DNA of 64,000 nucleotides, taken from the NCBI GenBank assembly GCA_000320545.1, contig ADNK01000862.1:1-64000 (forward strand), read 5' to 3'. Made by a program: the position numbers and the translations under genes. This DNA comes from Bigelowiella natans CCMP2755 (taxonomy: Eukaryota; Cercozoa; Chlorarachniophyceae). The stretch's first letter is position 1. Every line of letters starts with the position of its first letter. Below the pieces are notes generated by a model, which searched no databases, was not told the origin of the DNA, and saw only the letters and a list, made by a program, of their open reading frames with translations. Positions 34,818 through 47,870 of the stretch are shown here, piece by piece.

Positions 34818-36716
34818 ATGTCATTCAACCCCCTCCGGAGATTTTACACCTTCGTTCTCAAGAAGCTCATTGGGGACTATCTACAGGATGAGTTACACCA
34901 TAGCAAAGTTGAAGTTCAGCTATCGAACGGAATATTAGAGCTGACAGATATACAGCTGGACGTGGAGGTAATAACTCAATATGTACTATTCAACTAGCTT
35001 TCACATTGAATCTATCGTTGCTTGACATCAAAACTGGTCTCCTCCTTTAAGGCTCTCAATGAAACGATCAGTGGCCTCCCGTTTGAAGTCGTGCAAGCGA
35101 AGGTAGGATTGATACATGCGGAAATCCCATGGCACAGTCTATCTACAAAGAATTGCAAAATCATCCTCAAGGTACCTTTAATCCCCATCTCAATGATCAT
35201 TCCGTTCGCTAAGTATATTCTTTCCTCCCGTCCCCCTTCGAAGCAACTTGAGGTGATTGTGAAGCCGCTTAAGGAGGCGGATGCAGAGAGCCAATGTCTA
35301 TCCAAATCCTTCCTTGCAGAGGTTGACCATTTGCCCCCTTTGGTTAAAATGAAGTTGTTGATGTGGGTTTATGCGGTGAAGATGATCATGATGATTATGG
35401 TGATTGTATGGTGATTGTATGGGATGTGATGAAACCTGACAATCTGGATCAAAACCGCAGGCATCGAAGATTGCATTAGAAGAAGACGATACTATAAGTT
35501 TCGTGAAGAAGCATGTCAGAGCCAAGTCGGCAGCTGCTGAGCCAATACGTTCTGGTAACGTAGAGGAAGAGGATTCAGGAGCTGTGCATGGAATGCAGGT
35601 TGAGTCGTAGCGCGTTCTTTCCAGTGTTCTATAATTGCCTTCTTTCTACTTAATGCGGCCCTTCTCCTTCCCACCGCTTGTAGATATAATCAACATCTCC
35701 CTCCCGCACCCTTCCTCTCCCTTCCTATGCTTAGGTCATCGGTGCGCGCCTCCGACAGGTTCTGGAGAAGACAGAGTTCGAAATAGAAGGCTGCTCATTC
35801 GCGTTTCACTTCCCACAAGACGATGCCGATGGGCCTGAGCATGACGACTACAAGCAAAGTACTACTCGGGGTACATCCCACCCGACAAGCATCGGCACCA
35901 GCACGGCAGCGGTCATTGTGCGCTTCAAGCGAGGTGAATACGTCAATACGGCCGCGACGACTAATCATGATGAAAAGGAGCCGGACATGAGCAGTAGTGG
36001 CGACAACAGCGCACGTGTTCGCTCTCCCCATCACACGAAGGAGATCCGGCTTGCAGGACTGCAGGTGGACGTGACGAACGATATCCACTTGGAAAGGCCG
36101 ATTTCAGTCGCACATGGTGAGGTTGACAAATACTGCGTCTTCGGACTCACACCGCCCCCTATTGCTCCGGAAGAGGGGAATGAGGAGAAGGTATATATGT
36201 AAGTATCTTTTTTGCTTCTTCGCAAGTGGTGAAGGTGCACATATTCATGGAGGTAACGAAGATAATGATGATGTCCCACACGTAGGTATGGGATCGCAAG
36301 CTACATATTAAAGGTTCGGTGCCACCGCTGCGTGCACTTCTAGGGGGCCGCCAGACGGCGCTCTTGATTTCCGCTTTAAAGCAAATGGGCACCTCTTCTC
36401 GCATCCTCCAGACAGCGATGCGAAAACTCAGAGAAGAGGAAGAAGAGAAAAATAAGTACAAGCAAAGCTACCTGCAGCACGCCACAAACACCATTCCAGC
36501 TGCTGGTGCTGGACAAACTGGCACAGCAACGATGATGACGGCAACCAATGATGGGATTTCGACCGCGGCAGGAGCTGTTGCTACGGCTGGTGCACTTGCT
36601 ACTACTTTTGATGGAGGGGCTACTAGCAAGTACTACTATTTTACTTTCTGCTACTACTACTATACTACTATCAAAATTACTGAAAATAGATCAGCAGGGA
36701 ACTTGGCAGTACGATA

Positions 36717-36770
<54 letters not shown>

Positions 36771-36772
36771 TA

Positions 36773-36812
<40 letters not shown>

Positions 36813-39800
36813 ACTTTCCCCTATGTTTCGTCCGTGAAATAATGCTATCTCCTGAGTTGTTGTGCGTGCTCGACTATTATTAGCATCGTGAGAGCTCCTC
36901 CCCCCTTGGGTCGCGAAGAGAGCACTGAATCCGGCCTCGATGATCTCTTCGACATTGCTCGAGGTAACAACCACAAGACGAACCATAGCGCTCGCGGCCT
37001 CCAGATAGGACAGTCAAATGCGGTGCGTCGTGGTGATTCCCTCTTCGGTAACGGAGGGCGACCTATTAATGATTACAAAACGGTCGAACGCCTTCTTAGC
37101 CAGTATACACCCCCTACGCTACCCGCAAGAGAGGGGGGGCAGGATCAGCTCGCCTCGTCTTCGTACCTTGCTGAATCGTTCATGACCGCGACGTCGCATG
37201 GGACGGATACCTCGGAGCAATTCTTCGACTGTAACGCAGGCTCGATGCAGCAAACCGCGATCGTACGTGGCAGCAGGTCAAATAGCGAGGACGGAAAGCA
37301 ACGGAGCAATATCGGTTGTGTGGACACTAAGATGCAAAGAACATCGATGGACGGAAGGAAGGCAGCGGGGGGGAGTGGGGACAACACGAATCCTGGCGGT
37401 AAAAGTGGGAGCACAGCGGCAGTTAGCTGGAGCCTTGAACTGCACGTTCGACTTATCAGCGTGATTTTCCTCCAGCGCGACGTGTCGTGCTCAGATTGGC
37501 CAAAGGACACAGATTGGGTGCTTTCATCGCTTCCCACCATGATGGGAGGAGGGAAGGAAGAACATGAAGGAGCCCACAGGTCGAAGCCTGCCTCCACCTC
37601 ATCTTCTCATCGTACGTCTGCTTCCCATTCTCTCATTCACCAGCATCCAGCGCCCTCCATCTTCGCACTCGGTGTAGACCATTTCGTTGCATCGGTGGAC
37701 GAGCTGCACGTCGATATTCAGCAGCAGTTTTTACTTCCCCCGAGATGGAGCATGTCCTTAGTTACTGTCAAGCTCTTAGAATACCTTCAGGAAAAACAAG
37801 ATGATAACTGGGGGAGAGGAGGAAGAAGCAGCACTACCACCACCACAGACAAGAAGACGAAAGAAAATGTGGAAGAGCCTGAACGGGAAGGGAAATTGCG
37901 ATCTCGCAGCGGCGGAACCCCCCCTTTCGATCGCCGCCGTGGTGAGTTGATCCGCAGCCGTCATGGCAATTTCCGCGCAACGATTATCGCTGAGTTTGAT
38001 GAGGCTCCTACAGCGAGGAGGAGAAGGAAGAAGAAGACGAGGGCCAAGAGGAATCATGATCACGGTGATGATGATGAAGAGGGGGACCAGAAGCAGCAGC
38101 ACCACCACCACCACGTAGTAGGTGACAACCGCAAGGACGAGGAGAGAAAGCTTGGGTGTGACAGTGAAGACGAAGAAGAGGATGCGAGCGACTTGGGAGA
38201 TGCGGAGGGCAAGGGGAGGAGAGGGCAAAGGATGTACGAAGTTGGAAACGGTGCAGAAAACAACCTTCATGGCCGCCGATCTGATCTTCTCCTCGGGCCG
38301 CCGCATGGCTTAGAGCGAAAGCTTCTGCGAACTAAAAGACGGCTGAACCCAGACCTGTACGTGGCGGCACGCCCGGAGCCTGTGGCAGCAGCAGCAGTAG
38401 CAACATCGGAATCCTCTTCAGGATTCATGGTGCCCCCCCTCCTTCGCAGCGACAGCAGCAATGCCTCTGTTCTTCGACCCCGTCATCGGACAAATATCGA
38501 AGTGAGGGCCCGCACGCTGCTCCTCAACATGGACGTGGGGAGCATTCAGCGACTTGTAGCTCTTCAAAAGAAGCTGCTGCAGCAAGACGGACGAAGAGAA
38601 GGAAGTGGAGGAGGAGAGGATGCTGACGACACTAATAGTATGTACGACGGTAAATATCACCACTCCTATCCCCGCCACCTCTACGACAGTCGCGAGGAGA
38701 GGGATCAGCCCTGGAGGGAGGAAGAGGCGGAGGACGGTGGTGCAATATCGCCTTCTTCATCGATAGATGAAGGAGAGGGAGGCGACCACTTTTCCCTCGA
38801 TTTGGACGATTTTCGCCGCGAGCAGGTGCACATTTTCCCTCATCGACAGCATCCGAATGGCCAGCAACAAGTCCAACCAAACGCAGATAATAGACCTAAC
38901 ACGCCGGTTTCGATCAGCATCCCCAGTATCGTTCTCTATCTTCTTCCTGAGAGAGTACAAGAAGGGGGGCAGCAACCTCCTCCTGCTGATTCACCATTGT
39001 CTGCGAAGATGAGCGACCGTTTTAGAATTCAGTTCATGTCGCTCTCGGTCTCCAATTACGAGAGAAACTGGGGAGGACAGGACGATTGGGCAGGATCCCA
39101 GCGGTGTTGTTCATTTATCCATTCACGCAACATTTGCAAATTGCATTTTGTGTATCTCTTAATGACAAAAGCTGTGGTCATCGTTTTTCCAAACACTTTA
39201 CTCCTCCCCCTTCTCATTCACATGCTCATTCTCTTGTAATACTACTGCAGCAATTATCATCATCATCATCATCATCATCATCATTGTATATTATTATCAC
39301 CATCATCCACAGGACAAGTCCGCCTCCTCGCGCCCTTTGGGAGATAAGCTTCTCATCAATGGAAGCGGGGATCGTTTGTGCCCGCCCCTCTTCTCTGCGC
39401 CCTTCAGTTTCTTCGTCTTCTCTGGGATTTGAAAGGCTATTAGATGCAGATTCACTTCGTGTCAAGCTAGTGTCGCGTGTGAGGAGGAAGAGGAGAAACA
39501 GCCCGTTTCATAACGACGACGACGATGACGATGATACTGATGTTTTCCATCCCTTCTTGGCTCCAGGAACCAAGGTAAATACACGCGCACAACAAAATCA
39601 GACCCATCTATCATTGCGAAATGGAAATTTTACACTGTCTTCCTCTACCATTCCCATGCCATTGTCCTCATCATCAGCATCATCATTTCCAATTTTCTGA
39701 ACCACCATCAAACCTACAAGGTATCTGCAAGGGAAACAGAGGCGTTCTTCCAAAGGCTATGGGACCCGTATCGCGTGTGGGAAGAACAGCCACCCCCGCA

Positions 39801-42800
39801 ATCCTCGACGAATACCAATAATAATAATAATAATAATACTGATGCTGCTGCACGAGGTCAACGTAGTCGCGACACGAAATACAGCTCGAAACACCATCAT
39901 CAACATCAGCGTGAGCAAGCTCCCCCCCCTCCATCCAACCATCACACACGACGTCCTCTAAGGGCGAGAAGAGGAGGAGGAGGAGGAGGAGGAGGAGGGT
40001 TGGGACGAGGCGCGTATAGAAAGACGAGTAGCCATCGGCACTCCCCTCCTCTGCAGCAGCAGCAGCAGCAGCAGCAGCAAATGAAGTCTCTGCTCACTTT
40101 CGAGCGGTCTTGTGAAGGACGTGCTGGGTTCGTCATCCACACAGCCGTTAAGAGCTGTCGGGCAACACTGACACGAAGGAACTACGTGCGCCTACTCACC
40201 ACTCTCAAAGGCGTTCTGGCAAGCTTCAATGCCAACACCAATCATAACGACGACGACGACGACCGCAGGAGGACTAGGACGAGGCACCGGCCGATCAACG
40301 ACAATAGTAACGAGCGCAATGAGCACCGAGCCTCTTCCACTGGCGATTCTTCTTCCTATCATCATCATCACAGTATAAAGGGTGATGATGGTGGCAGGAA
40401 TAACAACAGTGACGATAAGAACGACCCTGGGCTAATGCCCGAGCACCCAAACCACGTTCCTCGAGCACCTCCATGTGGAGTCCCCAGTATGATACATGTC
40501 AATGTGCCGCGCAAACGGCTGCTGGCTAGTCACCAGCACGGCTCTAGCTTCAGCCTCAATGTGCACACCTTCCATCTCGACATAATCGAGGAACAGCAGG
40601 AGGAGGAGGATGGGGAATTCGAAGAAGAAGAACAAGATGAAAAAGGTGATGATGATGATGATGAAAAGAAGAGGAGCACGGCCCCACCTCCTCGTCCGCA
40701 GAGAGCACCACTGTCAGGATTCTCGCTGACGGTGTTCGGGCTGCGGCACTTCAACCTTTCTCGATTTAACTGTGAGGAGACTAACTACACTTCGCTCTCA
40801 CTCGCCAAGCTCCACCTCTCCTCTGCCACGTTCGATCCGATCACCTTCCAGCAACAAAGCCACACGCCTATCCTTGTTTCTAACAATGCAGCAACAACCG
40901 CTTTGAATGGAGAAAAGAGACGAGGAGGAGGAGGAGGAAGAGGCATCAAGGGGGGGGGAGGCCAGGGAGCTTCGATGAAGAGCCATGTTGCTCAATTCGT
41001 TCATGTCGTAACAAAGAAGAAAGACGACAACAAGAAGATGGTGATGCCCCAGCAGCAGACAATAAATCAGATGGCGTTGAACTTCAACTCAGCAGCCTTG
41101 CGAATGAGCGATCTCAACCTCTTCTCAGAATGGGTCTCCCGCTTTCAAGCGTACTTTGTACTTGAAAGGCGGGACGAGGAGGGGGAAGAGGAGGCGGTGG
41201 AGGAGGAGCATTTGGAGGGAAAAGAGCAAAAGCACCGCAAGGGAGAGAAGACAGCTGAAAACAAACGGGCAAAGTCAGTCTCGCAGTCATCATCATTCCT
41301 ATACGTTCACGCAACCGACTGTGCGGTGGAGTATCGCCCTCCTACTTGCAGAGCGGCCATTGCAGGTGGGCGGGGGCTAGTTGTCTTTTCTCGTGTGTCG
41401 GGAAGACTATCACGCGACACGTCCAGTCCTTCAAGCCCAATGCACCTCTCTATCGATCTGAACGATCTCACCGGCTGCATCAAGAAACATGTTCCCATCG
41501 CCACAACGAGTCGCAAGATGAAACAGGGAAGGAAAGAAGAGGAGGAGGGGGGCGAGCAGGAGAGCCTCGTCAATACGGGGGCAACTGGCAATCATCCGCC
41601 AGCTTTGTATTCCTCCTCGTCTTCCTCTTTCTACCCCAACATGATCGACCGGAAGGACTACATAAGGGTTGCAACCATCGATGCGTTCCAGCTTGGAGTG
41701 CAAACGCTGCCTAAGGATGATAGCAACAGAGCCCTTTTGTTGAAGAACAACCCGCTCATGCCCGACGTTATGGTCGAGCTGTCTCGCGGTGTTCTCTCTG
41801 TGCAGTTTTGCCCTGATTCTTTCTCTGTGCTTTCGTCGCTCGCGGGGTACGCGATCACCGAGTTAACCCCCGCCCAAGCACCGCGCGACGTGGAGATCTC
41901 CTTCCCTACCACAGCGGAAGGGAGGGGGGGTGGGGATACCAGCACTGCTGGAAACTCCCCCCTTCACCCAAACAACAATGGTGACAGCGGCAATGATACC
42001 AAGGAGGACGAGGGTAGCTGTAGTAGCAGTAGTAGTAAGGGCCTGCTGCACAACATCGACTTCAATGCTTTTGGTGACAAAGACAATAGGGATGAGGAAG
42101 AGGAGGAGGAGGAGGGCGAGGGAGGGCAAGTGCTGTTTGAGCGTAAAGGCAGCTTCTTTCAAAACGACGACGGCAAACAAGCTGGTGGGCGTCATCATCT
42201 CCCCACTTCTTCCTCTTCTTCTTCCTCAGCTGCTGCCTCTACTAGTGCCAAGGCTCTAGCGGCAAGGGCATTTAAGGTTGCAGAGAAGGAGTACCGAAGT
42301 TCGCTCATTGACACGGAAAAGATTCATAATTACTTCCAAGGGGACAATGGTGGTGCTGCTGGAGGAGGAGGAGGAGGAGGAGATGGAATAAATGGGCGTA
42401 GTTACCATAGTGCACCCGGTAATGATAAGAATAATAATCATAATAATAGTGCAGCTGCCGCTGAAGGTGGTGATGAGGTTTACGACAGTAGTGTCCAAGA
42501 TGATGATGATGATGATCATGATGACAACGATGGGAACCAGAAGAGGAGACCTCGACGACGACCACAGAAGTCTAATAGGCGCACAACTGCCCATCCATCA
42601 TCATCATCATCGTCGTCGTCATCAAGGAGAGGGAGGGGGAACAGCCCAGTGGCTAAGATGCTCACACAAAAAATCACAATCGTGGAGGATCACTTCTCCT
42701 GCAGTCCTAACAAGACCGATAGGATTTATAAGGACAAGCGGTTGCACCCCCCTCGCCTCCATCCCCGCCCCAAGATTAGCTTTAAGATGCACAGCGTCGA

Positions 42801-44189
42801 GGTGCGATTGCAGCTGTTCGGGGGGAGGGACTTTGCTGCTGAAGGAGAAAGCAAGGACAACGAGGAGGAGGAGGAGGAGGAGGAGGAGGAGGAGGAGGGG
42901 GGGGTGGAGGAGGAGCACAAAAGAATGAGAAGCGGTGAGAACAGTCATGACAGCAGCAGCATTGTTTATGATGAGCATCTGCACAACAACCTGCACGAGG
43001 ATGGTGATGATGATGATTCGAGGCGGCTCTATCATCGTCGTCGTCGCCATCATCCTGGTCGCGGTCGTGGTCGTGGTCATTCCAGTGCTGCTGCTGCTGC
43101 TGCCGCACAGATGCTCGATGCGGACAGCGTCATCAGCCATACCCTCACAATGGATGGGCAGGTATTTTGTTACTACTACTACTACTACTACTGTAACTAC
43201 TACTACTACACGTCGCGTTTCTGCGTGCGGACGAAAGTACCCGAACATATGCACACACATGCACACATCACCACCATTACTTGCATGACCAAACCATACC
43301 ATCGTTAAAATTGACATGATAAGAACACTCATCATATCTACTACGTCGATGAACTAATAACCACCATTCTACTCCTACTACCACCTGCCTCTGCCTCTGC
43401 CTCTCCCCTTGGCCTTTCTTCCTCTTCTCCCTGCTGCCACTACCAGTCTTCTCACTACTCGTCGAGGTGGGACGCCTCCAGCCAGCGCTCCATTCTGACC
43501 AGAAATACACAGCAGGTCGGCTACGAGGACAAGAGGGGCGACGTGGGGGGGGGGGGGGGGGCACAGTAGCAATGGCAAGATGCAAACGGTCTGCATTCAG
43601 TCCATGCCTCTAGCAGCAGCAGCAGCAGCGAGTAGGCGACGACGGCGAGAACAGCATGCAGCAGCAGGCCTACGGGCATTTGTCTACGACACATACGTGA
43701 GAGACGATGCTGCTGCCCAAGAAGAGGATGCTGCTGCTGCTACTGATGATGACGACGACGACGACGATGATGATACTGCTAACGGACAGCAAAGGAATTG
43801 TGAGGGTGGGGATCATGTTGGTGCTGATGATGATGACGCCTATTGCAACGCGGGGCAGGTGGAGAAGCAGCAGCAGCAGCAGCAGGATGATGAAAAGAGT
43901 AGTCGCTATCTTCGAAGAGGGGAGATAACGGAGCTGCTTCATAGCAAGCAGCAGCTTGTCGGAAATGGGGATAAGGAGTGGAGAAATAGCAGGACGACGA
44001 TGATGAATACGAAGGAGAAAAAGAAGAAGAAAAAGAAGAAAAAGAGGAAGGGCAAAGGAAATAATAAGAAAAGGGGAAACAGGAAAAGAACAACCAACAG
44101 CAGAAGGATTTCGAGTCAAAGAGTTGATTTGGATCTCACTGTCGGTGTCGTAGCCGTAGCTAATATATGTAGAACCGTAAAGTCGATAA

Positions 44190-44230
<41 letters not shown>

Positions 44231-44697
44231 GGGGGGGGGAGAGGGAGAGAGGAGATACAGTCCACTTATGGTGACGATCATGATGATGATGATGATTATA
44301 AGTCATATAATGAAAAGCTAGATGTCGACTCTATGCTCATCTTCTCTTTCGCGCTTCTTCGCCGTCTTCTGCTTCTTCTGCTTCTTGTTCTTGTTCTTCT
44401 TCATAATCACGTGCCCTGCTTTTAAATATTCCAACTGCTGCTCACTGACGAGTAACTACTACTTTACTACTACTACTACTACAGGGAATTCATCTGGTTT
44501 TCAATGTCTATCCTCCAGATAGCCGGGTAGTAGTTGTTGTAGTAGTAGTGACATTAGCAGTAGTAGCAGCATAGTGGTGGTGAAACACCAATGAAGTAAT
44601 AACACAATTCATTCATAAAATTAGCTCTTGCGTGATATTACATAGATGGACAGGCAGACACACACACAGAGCATCATCATAATCATCGTCATCATCG

Positions 44698-44730
<33 letters not shown>

Positions 44731-45342
44731 CCATTCTTCTTTGAACCTCTCACATGATCCCGTTCAATGTCCAGGTGGCGTCCTACTACGCGGTGTCAGT
44801 CGATGACATCGCCCTGGTGGACAGGGTGGCGAGCTCAGAGTTCTTCGCAAAGCCGCTGCTAGGCTACGAGCCGCCCAAGAAGTCTCTTCGAGAATCCGGC
44901 TCTAGCATGCTGGTTGTACGCTCATCTAACGTGCGGCCTGATGCCAAGAGAGCGCCTGACCGGCAGGAGGCTCGGGTAAGCATCAGGGTTCTACCCCTGC
45001 GCCTCAGGCTCGATCAAGACACCCTCGAGTTCGCACTCGCCTTCTCCCAAGATGCTTCCAAGATCGCCAAAGCGGCGGCGGCGGCGGCTGCTGCGGATAG
45101 GGAACGTCGAGCAGCAGCTAGGGCTAGGGATAGAAAGGGCAATGTCTATAATCACGGAGGAGGAGGAAGGGAGAACCCTCACCATCGTTCTTCTGCGATT
45201 GCGACCCATATTCCAGACGACGAGGACGTTGACGGCCTCAGTGTGAGAGGAGCAGCAGGGTGGAAGCTGGAGAACAAGAAAGCCAGGAGATATGGAGACA
45301 ATAGTAATGGTAGCACTGGCAGAGGTCCGTCGCGACGACTAT

Positions 45343-45374
<32 letters not shown>

Positions 45375-46634
45375 ACAACTGCCCCACCACCTACGTACAT
45401 CCAGTCAATGAGCATTGGCGAGTGCCATCTGTGCATCGACTACAGGCCGAAGAGAATTGACCTCGAGGCGCTGAGGGCTGGTGAGTACGCCCAACTAGCC
45501 CACTTGCTTCGCTTGGAAGAGGTGCGCGTCGTCCTCGGCGCCCATGTGCTGAGAGCGGCGGAAAGCTGGGGCGCCGTTGTGGCTCGGTTGGGGAAGGAGT
45601 GGAGCGAGCAGGTTGTCAAGCAGCAGCTGCATCGATGCTTAGCAGGCATCCAGCCCCTTCGTTCCCTTCTTCGTGTGGGAGAAGGCGTCGTGGATCTTGT
45701 CGTGCTGCCGCTCGAGCAAATCCGCAGGGATGGGCGAGTGATACGGGGCCTGCAGAAAGGCGTGTCTGCGCTTGTGGGGTCTGTCACAAAGGAGACGATG
45801 AACGCCTACTCCTCCCTCTCCCTTGGCGCGCGCACGCTGCTGGCCACCGTTGATGGAAGGCTGGTAAAGCAGAAGCAGCAGGAGGAGGGAGGGGGGGAAA
45901 GGGCAAGAGGTGGTGGGGATGATGATGATCTTAGTCATCGGCAAGGAGTCGTCGCCCCTGCCAGGAGAACAGATGCTACACATAGAGTCCTCCAGCAGCA
46001 TAGCAGGCCTCACGATGATGACGATGATGTTGATGCAAGAAGTAGAGGAAAGGAAGGGAAATCCAGCATTGGGGGTGGTGGTGGTAGTTACAGCAACAGT
46101 AGCAGTAGTAATAGAAGTAGTAGAATCGTCACCACCTCCTCTACCACTACAAGAAGACAACTTCAAGGAGAACAACCACGGCACCATCAGCATCAGTATC
46201 ATTATAAGCAGCAGCAGCAGCAGCAGCAGCAGCGAGTTGTGGGACTCAGCGAAGGCTTTCAGCAAGCTATGGACGCGATATCAGGAGGATTCCAGCATGC
46301 AGCGCAGAGCATCGTGGTTGTGCCGGCAGGCTTGAGGAAGGGAGGGGGGAGACAAACAACAGATTCAAAGGCATCCTCTTCGTCAGCTACTCCGGTAGCA
46401 TCAGGCTTGGGTGAGGGGGGAGATGTTAAAAGAGCTAATGCTACTGCCTCAGTGATTAGGTCGGTGGGAGGAGGAGAAGGAGGCGGCGGCGGCGGCAGCC
46501 ACAGAGTGGTGGTTGCGAGCAGCAGCGATGAGGGCGGTGATGATTATGACGATGGTGACGACGACGACGACAAAGAAGAAGAAGAAGAAAGCATCAACGG
46601 CTGCTGCTCTAGTGAAGAAGAGGAGACTATTTAG
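34818..46634 (+). CDS. ATG2: Autophagy-related protein 2 (ATG2), repeat-expanded, about 3,200 residues
   Basis: Bridge-like lipid transfer protein that feeds lipid from ER to the growing autophagosome. Exons in phase: 34818-34967, 35052-35171, 35244-35321, 35461-35598, 35735-36190, 36286-36629, 36884-39103, 39313-39574, 39721-43161, one from 43580 (end near 44143 uncertain), and 44775-46634. The N-terminus is a chorein domain (LIGDYLQDELHHSKVEVQLS, EIPWHSL). The last exon holds the conserved C-terminal region: VRVLPLRLRLDQDTLEFA-like, IDYRPKRIDLEALRAGEY, AGIQPLRSLLRVGEGVVDLV, RDGRVIRGLQKG. The protein is far longer than human (about 1,900) or yeast (1,592) ATG2. The excess is low-complexity Glu, Asp, Gly, Ser, Gln and Ala runs encoded by trinucleotide repeats, mostly in the 3.4 kb exon. 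A short exon near 44485 is possible. Confidence 0.9.
36720..36812. repeat. TA run then GT run in an ATG2 intron
   Basis: TA run about 36720-36767 followed by GT run about 36776-36811, within the intron between exons 36286-36629 and 36884-39103. Confidence 0.95.
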
Positions 46635-46972
46635 AAAGGAAAGAGCGCAAGGAAGAGCTAGATAGGAAATACACTACTATTTGCTTAGACGCGACGGGGG
46701 GGGGAGCAACACTCCCCCCTACTATACGTCTCTTACACGTTTTTTGAAAGTTATATTAAAGTTTTGTTGTACAGAGAAGAGAGTAGCAGATTAGATGTTA
46801 CAGCACCAATGCCAAACGAAAATGTGGTGTTATTATCACACGGTCCTAGTTGAATAATCTGCTGCAACTTCTGAACATGTCTAGGCGAATGAGTTGAATT
46901 TTAGAATTTTGATAATTTTGAATATAGTTTGCATTCTATAAGCGTCTAAACTATGTATTATATAGCCATATA

Positions 46973-47016
<44 letters not shown>

Positions 47017-47870
47017 TAATACTGGAATTCTGCGCAGCACGTCTTAGAGTCATAGATATCTAGATATCTAGATCGTGCGGGCGCGTGCAGCAGCAATGAG
47101 CAGCACAGTCAAAAAAGAGTTGCAGAAGAGCAACCTCATCCATAACACTTATTAACACAGATTTATTGTGTGTGCAAGCGTACGCTACGATACAGCATGG
47201 ATCTCTAGATCTAGCTAGCTAGGCCATGTCTACGTTCTAGCTTTGAGGGTTAGTCATGCTGGAGATCTAGAGACATCGCATGTTAGAGCTGCGCCCATGC
47301 TAGCATGAGCTGCGATGAATGATATGAACACATCTCTACATATTTTGACATATTTGGATACGTTGATGTACTAGACCGACAGTAATCTAGCTAGCTAGCT
47401 AGGCAGATCCAGAGATGCTGCATGCTAGCTTGCTAGCATGGACATGTCTAGATGTACTCCATCTACGATGCACATGTTGTGTACATATCTAGATCTAGAT
47501 CTGCGCTACGCACACGGTAGTTAACACCAAAGATAATCCCTATCTAGCTATGCTAGTATGGGACACATACATTATTATTAGGATGACAATTGAACAAATT
47601 TAATTTATTCATTACATCCGTCTCACACATTGTTCACTAGAGTATCTAAATCGTACACGTGTACGTACAGTACACCGTTATGCTAAGTCCTGTTTCTGTT
47701 TCTAGATTTCTAGCTCTTCCAGTAGTGACGCTAGCAGATACATGATAATTCTTAAATTATTTTCAGATACAAATCTTCGTTTCCACCCGCCTACCACCCC
47801 TTATAATACGAATAACGACGGGTTGATGGTCGTATGTGATTTTCATTACTTCCTGCAACAAGATCGTCAA
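46635..47870. other. Intergenic region rich in CTAG and GCATGC palindromes
   Basis: Lies between the convergent 3' ends of ATG2 (+) and APC7 (-). From about 47040 to 47560 it is dense in AGATCTAG, CTAGCTAGCTAG (about 47211, 47390) and GCTAGCATG words. A TA run lies at 46983-47010. A dispersed repeat copy is at 47581-47630. No supported gene. Confidence 0.6.
47581..47630 (+). repeat. Dispersed repeat copy 2
   Basis: GGATGACAATTGAA at the left and CATCCGTCTCAC at the right, the same ends and order as 11004-11058. Both copies have the same orientation within this window. Confidence 0.6.
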
